A stretch of 31,576 nucleotides of DNA from a virus. The stretch covers positions 1 to 31,576 of the IMG/VR virus record IMGVR_UViG_3300008012_000015, one strand, 5' to 3'. Of the stretch, positions 1-8,138 are shown piece after piece. Numbering within the stretch: the stretch's first letter is position 1; every line of letters begins with the position of its first letter. The notes beneath the pieces are model-generated. The model was not told the DNA's origin. It saw nothing but the letters and a program-made list of their open reading frames with translations, and ran no database searches. Made by a program: the position numbers and the translations under genes.

Positions 1-123
1 TAAAGGGCGGTAAATATTATGACAAGGAAATTTAGATGAGTTTTATACAACCAATTGTAGCGGCGGCGAGTACGGCGGCGACAGCGGCGAGTACAGCAAG
101 TGCGGCGATAGCCCCATATGCAA
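1..123. repeat. Terminal direct repeat, left copy
   Basis: These 123 bases recur exactly at 31454-31576, so the two ends of the window are the same sequence. The repeat covers the tail tube B stop, a short spacer with a TAAATA motif, and the first 29 codons of the internal virion protein B gene. This is what a circular molecule, or a terminally redundant phage genome assembled as one contig, looks like. The length may reflect the assembler's overlap rather than the physical terminal repeat of the virion DNA. Confidence 0.97.
11..16 (+). promoter_or_regulatory. TAAATA motif before internal virion protein B
   Basis: TAAATA lies 25 bases before the start codon at 36 and is followed by ATTATGA and an AAGGA ribosome-binding site. 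The same extended block, GGTAAATATTATGA, occurs before the tail fibre gene at 8113-8126. The spacing matches that at other late genes, so I infer a late promoter -10-like element. The duplicate copy is at 31464-31469. Confidence 0.4.
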
Positions 124-605
124 CATTGATTGCCACAGCAGGTACATTGTATTCAGCACAACAGAATATTGCTTTAGCCAATCAACAAGCGGCGTTGTCA
201 GCCTTTGAAGCGGATCAAAGTGAACGTGCTTATTTAGAACGTAAAGAGCAACGCAGAAAACAATTAAGAAGAGTAGTGGGGCAACAACGTGCTTTGTATT
301 CAGCAAGTGGTGTTGCTTTAGAAGGAACGCCCACTGATGTGTTTGCGGACACGGCGAGAGAATTTGCTTATGAAGATTTTGCAGACAAGTTTGATGCATA
401 TTCAAATGTTGTTAGCAAAAGATATGAAGCAAGTGTTTACAGACAAAGTGGAAGACAAAGAGCATTTGGCAACTTGTTGGATTTAAGTTTGGCAGGTATG
501 CGAAGAGGTAGTGTGCCAACACAAACTACAGGCGGTACAACATTTTCATTCAATAGAAACATAATGGATTTGGACCAAGCAGGTAGAATAAGAGGAGGAA
601 TATAA
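36..605 (+). CDS. Internal virion protein B-like (T7 gp14 type)
   Basis: A 189-residue protein. Residues 1-50 are almost entirely Ala, Ser and Thr with hydrophobic character, which is typical of small podoviral core proteins that enter the host envelope. The middle (about 50-140) is charged and helical, with an ERKEQRRKQLRR stretch, and the C-terminus is Gly- and Thr-rich. The start is supported by an AAGGA ribosome-binding site ten bases upstream. It follows tail tube B around the circle and precedes the gp15-like gene, exactly the position of T7 gene 14. The role, an ejected core protein helping DNA cross the envelope, is inferred from synteny and size. No catalytic motif is visible. Confidence 0.7.
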   Translation: MSFIQPIVAAASTAATAASTASAAIAPYATLIATAGTLYSAQQNIALANQQAALSAFEADQSERAYLERKEQRRKQLRRVVGQQRALYSASGVALEGTPTDVFADTAREFAYEDFADKFDAYSNVVSKRYEASVYRQSGRQRAFGNLLDLSLAGMRRGSVPTQTTGGTTFSFNRNIMDLDQAGRIRGGI

Positions 606-606
606 A

Positions 607-699
607 ATGTACGGTAAAAAAAGTTACGGTAAAAAAACCAAAGCAAAGAAGACAAAATCAAAATCTAAAAAAGGTTATGGCAGGAAGAAAAAATATTAA
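607..699 (+). CDS. Tiny lysine-rich basic protein, 30 residues
   Basis: ATG at 607 opens a 30-codon frame ending TAA at 697-699. The product is almost half lysine, with repeated YGKK/YGRK blocks at both ends. It starts two bases after the preceding stop and overlaps the next start as TAATG, so translation is probably coupled. Its basic, disordered character fits a nucleic-acid-binding or DNA-condensing virion protein, but no family is recognised. It lies between internal virion proteins B and C and could easily be missed by gene callers. The AGAGGAGGA stretch just upstream (591-599) is a strong ribosome-binding site and the best support that it is expressed. Confidence 0.65.
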   Translation: MYGKKSYGKKTKAKKTKSKSKKGYGRKKKY

Positions 700-848
700 T
701 GGCAACAAAAAGTATTAAAGCACCAAAAGGTTTTCACTTTATGAAAAATAAAAGTGGAATCAAATTGATGAAACACAAAGGAAGATTTGTGAAGCACAAA
801 GGTGCAAGTACAAGTTTAAAGTTTCCAGTAATTAAAAGGCACGGATAA
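699..848 (+). CDS. Small basic protein, 49 residues
   Basis: The frame starts in the TAATG overlap with the 30-residue gene and ends in another TAATG overlap with the next gene at 848. The 49-residue product is rich in Lys, Gly and His, with a near-repeat MKHKGRFVKHKG at about residues 24-35. The unbroken chain of one-base overlaps on both sides is strong evidence that it is translated. It may be a DNA-binding minor virion or assembly factor, judged only from charge and position. No family is recognised. Confidence 0.65.
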   Translation: MATKSIKAPKGFHFMKNKSGIKLMKHKGRFVKHKGASTSLKFPVIKRHG

Positions 849-3826
849 TGGCAAAGATACCAACATATGAAAACAGAAGAGCACCAACAGGACGTTTCAC
901 ACGTCCACGTTTGGATGACACTAATATTAGAAATGCACAAAAAATTGTTAACTATGCGAATGAAGTGTTAGATGAAAAAGCAAAGAACGATGGATACGAA
1001 GCAGGTATTGAAGCACAAAACCAATCATTAAAAGAAGGTGCGGCGTACATTGAAGCAGAAAATCAATACACTATTGCAGGTAGTGCCTTTCAAAAAGGTG
1101 CCAACGCGGCTTTCATAGCAGGCACACAAAAGAAAATCAAAGAAGACTTATACAAAATTAGAACACAATATGACGGCAGTAGTTTGGAAAATCCTGTGCC
1201 AAATTTAGATGGCTTCAATGCAGACGCACAGCAGTTACGTGAAGATATTATCTCAAGTACACCAAGCCAACTACAACCAGACATAGCAAATTATTTAGAC
1301 AATCAATTACAATCAAATTTTCAATATGTTAACACACAGCAATTAGCATATGCCAAAGAAGAACACGTAAACACAATCTATGAAGCAACAATGAGTGACA
1401 TTGTTGATATAGAAAACAGCATATCAGCAAGTGGTTTTTTAGATGAAGGTGTTATTGAAAATTATGGAACACTTGTTGCACGTATTGAAAGTTTGGATGG
1501 CACACTATCACCAGCAAAAGCATTTGAACTAAAAGAAACATTGGCATCAACAATTAAATTAAGTGCCATTAGACACGGGTATAACACACACAAAAGATTT
1601 GGTGTAACCAAAGAAGAATTTATCAATGACATAAGAAATGGTGGTGAAATATTTCAAACACTTATGAATGAAACCAACGACTTGTTTGGTGAAGCGGGAT
1701 ATGATTTAGGTAGAGCACTTTCTGTCAAAGAAAAACAAGCGATATCAAATGAATTGTATTCAACATTCAACAGAGAAAAAACATTATTTTCAACCAAGTT
1801 AGACACCAGTGTTACACAATTAGAAGATGCTATCAAACTTGAAGCACAAGGTATTGATAGTGGTTATGAATTTAGCACATCAAAATTTATTGAATATGGA
1901 ATGGATGAAACACAAGCCAATGCATTAGAAACAAATTGGAACAATGCACAATTGGCAGGTGGTTTTGTAAAAGAAATGAAAACTGCCAGTGTTACAGAAC
2001 ACGCACAAGAAGTTGTGAACGTAAAGACAACCATTGATAATTTAGAATTAAGTTTGTCAACAGGTGAAGATGCTGATGGCAACAAACTTTCAGATTTACA
2101 AATGGCTGAAAATAGAGAGCAGTTATTGTTGTATCAATCAATTGACGACACATTAACAGCAAATCTACAAGCCAAAAAAGATTTGATTGCAAAAGCAGAT
2201 GGCAGTGATTGGCAAATAGTTACTGATGCAGGACACACATTAGACTTTAGTTCACCAACGGCAATTGAAGAAAGTTTAGTACTCAAAAAGAAAATGACAG
2301 GTGTAAGTCCATACAACGGAACCATTATGCCTAAAGAACAAATAGCAGAAATAAAACAAACAATTGAAAACGCATCATTCAACGACTTGTTTGCTGAAGG
2401 CGGTTACTTTGAAGCATTAGAAAAACAATTTGGCAAATATCTTCCATCATTAATTAATGATTTAGAATTAGACAGCAGTGGTGTTGAACACGTGTTTGAT
2501 ATGATACAGCAAGGTGACTACAACACAGCAGAAGCAATGTACAATGGTATCAAAAACCAAAAACAACTTGTTGCTGATTTAACATCACAAGGTGTAGTAA
2601 ACAACAATGGTGATGTTGTAAAACTTACAGAAGCAAAAGAAAACTTTACACAACTATTCAATGACAAATATGCGGATCCATTACGTTCAAATCCAAAACT
2701 AAAAGGCACATTGTTTGATGGTGCATATGCACACTACCTACAAAAAGTATCAGGTGGTATGACACACGAACGTGCAATTGAAATGACATTGGGTAGATTA
2801 GACAATGCATTTGTTCCTGTTGAAATTGAAGCCAATGGACAAACACTATTGGTACCAAACAACAGCGAAGCATTTCCAATTGAACAAGTAGAAGACACAT
2901 TGAATGATGTATTGAACAATCCACAGGACTATCCAATATTTTCAAATAATCCAAACTTTACAATCTCAGATATGGTTGAACACAAAGACAACTACAGATT
3001 TGTAATACAAGGTAATCAGATTTTTATGGTACCTGAAGACACAAACTTGTTGATGGCACCTGTGTATATGAAAACACCAAGTGGTGAAAATGAACTAAAC
3101 AAAACCGTTGTTACACTTGATGTAACCAATAGTGCAACAGCAACAACAGAAACCAACGATGTAGAACTTACACAAGTTTTTGCAAAACCAGATGATTGGA
3201 ACACAACATTTTTAGAAGAAATGGGTGATACCAAAACGGTTAAAGCACCTGAAAGGGAAGATGGTGCGGGTGGACGTAAAGACAGAAGAGATAATAAATT
3301 TGTTGACAAGCAAGTACCATTGGAAGGTAATGACAAAGTAGATTTATTGTACGAAGCATTCTTTGAAGAAACACAAACATCAGATGGCAAAATAAAATAT
3401 TTTGATATACACGCAGAAGAATTAACATTAGACAGCGAAGACCAAAAAAGATTACACGCAATTAGTTTTTACATAAGAGATGGTGAAATTGAAAGTTGGA
3501 TGCTTGATTGGTTATCAGACAACAACATACAGAGACTTGGTGATGCATTAAGCAACCCAACAATCAAAAGATTAGTTATGGAAGGTTGGGCTGACAACAA
3601 CAAACGTACATTCAAAGGTGAGTATGGTGGAGAAATGACTCCACTCCGTGCATTAGAAAGTTTTGCTATTGAAATAAGCAAAACATATCGCAGTGAAATA
3701 ACCACAACAGCAGACATAGACAATGATGCAACATTAAGTGATGGTGAAATTATTTTACAAGGTGAAGCGGCACAAGAAGCATTAGGTTTAACTGAAATAG
3801 ATTTAACACCAGATTTGGATTTATAA
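848..3826 (+). CDS. Internal virion protein C-like (T7 gp15 type)
   Basis: A 992-residue protein with no obvious signal peptide or membrane span. It is largely acidic and helical, with long stretches rich in Asn, Asp, Glu and Thr. The N-terminus (ENRRAPTGRFTRPRL, about residues 8-22) is basic and Arg/Pro-rich. Two aspects identify it: its size, somewhat longer than T7 gp15 at about 750 residues, and its place between the gp14-like and gp16-like genes. The probable role is the ejected periplasmic tunnel of the virion core. A charged patch at about residues 798-830 (KAPEREDGAGGRKDRRDNK) looks like an interdomain linker. No peptidoglycan hydrolase motif was seen. It starts in a TAATG overlap, and the next gene begins two bases after its stop. 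Confidence 0.7.
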   Translation: MAKIPTYENRRAPTGRFTRPRLDDTNIRNAQKIVNYANEVLDEKAKNDGYEAGIEAQNQSLKEGAAYIEAENQYTIAGSAFQKGANAAFIAGTQKKIKEDLYKIRTQYDGSSLENPVPNLDGFNADAQQLREDIISSTPSQLQPDIANYLDNQLQSNFQYVNTQQLAYAKEEHVNTIYEATMSDIVDIENSISASGFLDEGVIENYGTLVARIESLDGTLSPAKAFELKETLASTIKLSAIRHGYNTHKRFGVTKEEFINDIRNGGEIFQTLMNETNDLFGEAGYDLGRALSVKEKQAISNELYSTFNREKTLFSTKLDTSVTQLEDAIKLEAQGIDSGYEFSTSKFIEYGMDETQANALETNWNNAQLAGGFVKEMKTASVTEHAQEVVNVKTTIDNLELSLSTGEDADGNKLSDLQMAENREQLLLYQSIDDTLTANLQAKKDLIAKADGSDWQIVTDAGHTLDFSSPTAIEESLVLKKKMTGVSPYNGTIMPKEQIAEIKQTIENASFNDLFAEGGYFEALEKQFGKYLPSLINDLELDSSGVEHVFDMIQQGDYNTAEAMYNGIKNQKQLVADLTSQGVVNNNGDVVKLTEAKENFTQLFNDKYADPLRSNPKLKGTLFDGAYAHYLQKVSGGMTHERAIEMTLGRLDNAFVPVEIEANGQTLLVPNNSEAFPIEQVEDTLNDVLNNPQDYPIFSNNPNFTISDMVEHKDNYRFVIQGNQIFMVPEDTNLLMAPVYMKTPSGENELNKTVVTLDVTNSATATTETNDVELTQVFAKPDDWNTTFLEEMGDTKTVKAPEREDGAGGRKDRRDNKFVDKQVPLEGNDKVDLLYEAFFEETQTSDGKIKYFDIHAEELTLDSEDQKRLHAISFYIRDGEIESWMLDWLSDNNIQRLGDALSNPTIKRLVMEGWADNNKRTFKGEYGGEMTPLRALESFAIEISKTYRSEITTTADIDNDATLSDGEIILQGEAAQEALGLTEIDLTPDLDL

Positions 3827-3827
3827 A

Positions 3828-5576
3828 ATGGCAGTTAAAATTGATGAACGTTTTGGTTTACAACAAGAGAGAACATTAAGTGATGTTTATGTTCCACCAA
3901 GTACCGTAGGTGAAAACTTTGGTGCAGGTGTTGGACTTGGATTCAAAGAAACCAGTATTGGTTTAGTACAAGACTTAACACTCAAAGAAAAAGCCAAACG
4001 TGGTGAAAATCGTATCACACAAGAAGATTGGAATGAACAACATCCATACTATGTTGAAGACATTGATTGGTATGAAGAACTTACAACTGATGTAGCAAAA
4101 AATATCAGAGACTACAGAGCACAAGTAGAAACAGCAGAAATACTTTCAAACAGAGCAAGTGGTTGGGGTAAAGCCGCACAATTTGGTGGTACCTTTGCAG
4201 GCGCTATGTTGGATCCAATCAACATTATACCAGTGGGTTTTGGTGCAAGTTTGTTAGGCAAAAGTTTAGCAATTGGTGTTGGCAATGCAATATTAGACAC
4301 AGCCATATATGCACCATTGGCAGAAAGCACAGAAGAAATACGTGGCAGAGATTTAACATTTAAGGACCACGCCATCAACGCAGGTTTTGCCTTTGGCGCA
4401 GGTTATGGATTAAGTGTGTTGGGCACAGGCTTTGGAAAATTTGCACGTGCAATGGGCACAACAAAGACAGGTGACACAGCATTAATAAAAGAAACTGAAA
4501 TACACGACGTAGAAATTAAAGACAGCACAATAGCACCACCAAACACCGTAATTGATATCAATGCGGCACACAGCAGAGGTACAGCAACAAAAGTAAGTGG
4601 CACAGCATCTACATCAGCAAACTTTATAAGAAGTTTTGATATTGATGGTATTGAAGGTGCCATACATATTTCATCAGATGGTAGAGTGTATGCTTCAGGT
4701 GATGCGGGCAGAGTAAAATTAGAAATTGATGAAGATGGTGCAATCAAACTCACAGGCAAAATAGAAAACGTTGCACGTATATTGCCAACCGTAAGAGAAT
4801 TAAGTAGCAAAGACACAATCAAAATCACAAGTGAAGGTAAAACAGAAACACTTACACCTGACAACATTGATGAACGTATCAATCAAATTGTAACAGAGCA
4901 AAATGCCAACACACAACTTGGTGGAGATAAAATTGATAGATTTAGAGTGTTGGTTGGTGATGAAAGATATGATTTAGAGATTGATGAAGTGACAGGTGAA
5001 ATAACAGCAGGTTACATTGTTAAACAAAGAGCAAATGGACAAATAAGAAGAGGTAAAAAACTTACCAACGATGAATTGGAAGCAGTTAAAACACAATTCT
5101 TAAATGAACAACATTCATTTGTGGGACGTGTTAATTCAACAGCAAGACGTGTTGATGAAGATGCAGAAGCAGTGAACATTGATGCACGTAGTGGTAAACA
5201 AAAAATCAAAGACAACATTAGCAAAGTAACCAAAGCACTAAATGAAACAGATGGTGACGAACAAGTTGCTGTTAATTCAATACGTGGCAAAAACTTTACC
5301 AACAATGCAACACCAGAAGGTGCAATGGCGGCGTTCTTATCACAACCAATTGTGAGTGAAAGAACAATGAGTGAAATTGGTTACAGAATTGTAAAAGATG
5401 ATGCGGGCAACAGAACTATTGTGCCAATCAAAGATTTTGATGCAGGTAGGTTAGACGTGGAACAGACAGCATTTAGAAATAGTGTGATTGCTTTTGAAAC
5501 CAAAGTAAAAGCACTGCAAACCAAACGAGAAGCAAAGAAAAAGTTTCATACTTGTATGATTACTAATGGAGCGTAA
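3828..5576 (+). CDS. Internal virion protein D-like, N-terminal partner (T7 gp16 type)
   Basis: A 582-residue protein. Residues about 25-45 and 115-200 are Gly/Ala-rich and hydrophobic (for example GGTFAGAMLDPINIIPVGFGASLLG), as in the membrane-active parts of gp16-type ejection proteins. The rest is a charged, mixed alpha/beta region ending in a basic helix (TKVKALQTKREAKKKF). T7 gp16 is one protein of about 1,300 residues; here this gene and the next (582 + 844) together cover a similar length. No lytic transglycosylase motif is visible at the N-terminus, unlike T7 gp16. The assignment rests on position and composition. Confidence 0.6.
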   Translation: MAVKIDERFGLQQERTLSDVYVPPSTVGENFGAGVGLGFKETSIGLVQDLTLKEKAKRGENRITQEDWNEQHPYYVEDIDWYEELTTDVAKNIRDYRAQVETAEILSNRASGWGKAAQFGGTFAGAMLDPINIIPVGFGASLLGKSLAIGVGNAILDTAIYAPLAESTEEIRGRDLTFKDHAINAGFAFGAGYGLSVLGTGFGKFARAMGTTKTGDTALIKETEIHDVEIKDSTIAPPNTVIDINAAHSRGTATKVSGTASTSANFIRSFDIDGIEGAIHISSDGRVYASGDAGRVKLEIDEDGAIKLTGKIENVARILPTVRELSSKDTIKITSEGKTETLTPDNIDERINQIVTEQNANTQLGGDKIDRFRVLVGDERYDLEIDEVTGEITAGYIVKQRANGQIRRGKKLTNDELEAVKTQFLNEQHSFVGRVNSTARRVDEDAEAVNIDARSGKQKIKDNISKVTKALNETDGDEQVAVNSIRGKNFTNNATPEGAMAAFLSQPIVSERTMSEIGYRIVKDDAGNRTIVPIKDFDAGRLDVEQTAFRNSVIAFETKVKALQTKREAKKKFHTCMITNGA

Positions 5577-5578
5577 CA

Positions 5579-8113
5579 ATGGCAAAAGTATGTTTTGATA
5601 ATTTTGAAAAAGACACAGGACAAAAGTTAGACAAGAACACACGTGAACAACTTGATACTGAACACACGGAAATAAGACGTAGTTCACAAACACAAGGTAT
5701 TGATGCTGAAGCAGAAGTTGATGGTGTTAAGTTCACTGACAAAATAGTTGAAGATGAAACCAATGTAGAAGTTTTAGAACTATTAGATGACTTTATGGCA
5801 CAAGCAGATAGTTTCCAAAAAACATCAACATTCAAAAGAGATTTACAAAACAACATACAAGCATTGATGGATGAACAAAATCTATCATTAGACAAAGCCA
5901 CAGAAAAAGCATTGGTGAGTATGATATTTGATACCAATGACACACGTGGCAGTGTTCCATTTTTAGAACTTATCAAATCACAACAAAACAATTTCTTACA
6001 AGACTTTAATGAAATTACATTAAGAATATCAGGCAAGACATTTGATGATTACATTGCCAACAAAAAAAATTATGAAGCATTTTACAAAGAATTATTTGAA
6101 ATAGAAAACAATCCTACACGTAATGACAGCACTACAAAAAATGTTGAAGCATTCAACATAGCAAAAGAATTTTATGAACTTAAAATGGGTTTGGTTGCCA
6201 ACAGAATTGTTGCGGGTGATAAAGCATCATTTGCCACAGCAAGAACAAGAATAGTTTGGGACAAAGACATTGTTGCTAAAATGGGCAAACAAGAGTTTAT
6301 TCAAAAACACATTAATGAGTTAGATGAAGGTGTACACGGCACAACCATACAAAGAGAAAAAGTATTAGATGATTTGTATGAACATCTAACACAAGGTAAT
6401 GCCAATTGGCGTACAGCAGGTGACACAGCACAGAAAGGCAGAAGCCAAAAGTTTTTAAGACGTAAGCAACCAGTCCTACAATGGAAAGATGGTGAAACAT
6501 TTTTACGTATCCACAAATCATATTCACGTGTTGGCTTACAGCAACAATTGATGACAGACATTGGTGAATTTACACGTGACACTGCTATTAGACAATTTTT
6601 AGGTAGCAATCCACAACAGATGGTAAACTTTATCAATAGAACAGCACGTACCGTTAAAAAGTCATCAGCAATGAATGGTGCGTTGGATAAATTGGATCAA
6701 GTTCTTAATCCACACGATTATGAATACAACAATTCATATGCTTGGATACAAAGTTTTTTAAATTTACAGGTTGCATCAAAATTAGGTAGTGCACCAATCA
6801 CAGCCACATTGGACATACCAACAGCCATTATCGCAGGTAAAGGTTTGTTTAGTTTGGACTTTTCACAAACAATCAAACTACTAACCAATCCTTTCAAACT
6901 TTCTTTGAATGAAGAAAAACGTTGGGCACAAGAGGCGGCATTGGTGTTTGATGATATGGTTGGCAGACTTTCAGACAACAACACAGCAGGCAGTACCATC
7001 ACAGGCAAGGGACACAAAGCAGTTGATTACATTGCACAAAAGTCAATGAAGATAAGTTTCTTACAACAATGGACAATGGCAACACGTGGTGCTGTACAAG
7101 GTATTATGAGTAGAAAACTTGGCACATTCATAACCAACAAAACTGCATTTAAGGATTTGCCAAAACCATTACAAGGTGCATTGAAAAAATATGGTATTGA
7201 TGATGTAAGCAGAGGTGGCGAGCCCGCTTGGACAAGATTGTTAAGAACACAACCAATCAATGAAAGAGGTTTTGTTAATATGCGATTGCTTGATGAACAG
7301 GTGTTTGAAACAGCATTTGGTAATCAATCATTGCGTACAAAAATGACAACATTGTTTAATGATGTGGGTAAAACACTAACCATTGAAGGCAATGACTATG
7401 ACAGAGCATTGGCAACATTCTTTTCAGACGATAGAAGAGTAATAGGTGCACTTATCAAAGCGGCAACGCAGTTTAAAGGTATTGCTGTTGCTGTGTGGCG
7501 TAAAACTTTTTACAGATACAAAAAACAAAATGGCACAATGAATATGTTGATGTATGGCTCCGCACAGATAGCCGCCTTATCAGCAATGGGTTACTTTATC
7601 AATCAAGCCAAAGATTATGCGGCAGGTAGAGAACCATTACAAGGTGGTAAAGCGTGGGCACGTGCATTGGTAACAGGTGGTGGAGCAGGTATTGCCTCAG
7701 ACTTGTTTTTACAAGTGGGTGGTGAAGATTTGTTTACAGCAATAACCACAGGTGAAAAACAATACATACGTGGTGAAGATATTATATTTGGACTATTGGG
7801 TCCTGTGTTTTCAGATGCCGCAAAATTAACAAGTGGTGCACTAAATTTAGCACAAACACCTTTCACAGATGATGAAGATTTTAGAAAAACTTTACGTCCA
7901 TTAACAAGAACATTGGCAGACACAATACCACTGCAAAACTTGTGGTGGGCAAGAATGGTTATTAGAAAATATGTACACGAAGCATTACAAGAAATTGCGG
8001 ATCCAAAAGGATGGCGTGAAAGAGAAAGAAGATTAGACAAACGTGCGAGAGAAGAACGCAGAAACGGAAATTACAACAACGTATTATATGAAAGTTTACC
8101 AGATATATTTTAG
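5579..8113 (+). CDS. Internal virion protein D-like, C-terminal partner (T7 gp16 type)
   Basis: An 844-residue protein starting two bases after the previous stop, with GGAG upstream of the ATG. The first 280 residues are acidic and helical. The middle and C-terminal parts have hydrophobic amphipathic stretches (for example LNLQVASKLGSAPITATLDIPTAIIAGKGLF, and MNMLMYGSAQIAALSAMGYFINQAK near residues 655-680) and a very basic tail (KGWRERERRLDKRAREERR). These features suit the large ejected core protein that forms the trans-envelope channel. It is probably the second half of a split gp16 function. No enzyme signature was recognised. Confidence 0.6.
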   Translation: MAKVCFDNFEKDTGQKLDKNTREQLDTEHTEIRRSSQTQGIDAEAEVDGVKFTDKIVEDETNVEVLELLDDFMAQADSFQKTSTFKRDLQNNIQALMDEQNLSLDKATEKALVSMIFDTNDTRGSVPFLELIKSQQNNFLQDFNEITLRISGKTFDDYIANKKNYEAFYKELFEIENNPTRNDSTTKNVEAFNIAKEFYELKMGLVANRIVAGDKASFATARTRIVWDKDIVAKMGKQEFIQKHINELDEGVHGTTIQREKVLDDLYEHLTQGNANWRTAGDTAQKGRSQKFLRRKQPVLQWKDGETFLRIHKSYSRVGLQQQLMTDIGEFTRDTAIRQFLGSNPQQMVNFINRTARTVKKSSAMNGALDKLDQVLNPHDYEYNNSYAWIQSFLNLQVASKLGSAPITATLDIPTAIIAGKGLFSLDFSQTIKLLTNPFKLSLNEEKRWAQEAALVFDDMVGRLSDNNTAGSTITGKGHKAVDYIAQKSMKISFLQQWTMATRGAVQGIMSRKLGTFITNKTAFKDLPKPLQGALKKYGIDDVSRGGEPAWTRLLRTQPINERGFVNMRLLDEQVFETAFGNQSLRTKMTTLFNDVGKTLTIEGNDYDRALATFFSDDRRVIGALIKAATQFKGIAVAVWRKTFYRYKKQNGTMNMLMYGSAQIAALSAMGYFINQAKDYAAGREPLQGGKAWARALVTGGGAGIASDLFLQVGGEDLFTAITTGEKQYIRGEDIIFGLLGPVFSDAAKLTSGALNLAQTPFTDDEDFRKTLRPLTRTLADTIPLQNLWWARMVIRKYVHEALQEIADPKGWRERERRLDKRAREERRNGNYNNVLYESLPDIF

Positions 8114-8114
8114 G

Positions 8115-8120
8115 TAAATA
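8115..8120 (+). promoter_or_regulatory. TAAATA motif before tail fibre gene
   Basis: TAAATA, 24 bases before the fibre start codon, lies in the block GGTAAATATTATGAAGGA that also supplies the ribosome-binding site AAGGA. It closely matches the block before internal virion protein B (9-22). I infer a late promoter or conserved leader element. Confidence 0.4.
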
Positions 8121-8138
8121 TTATGAAGGACACACAAT

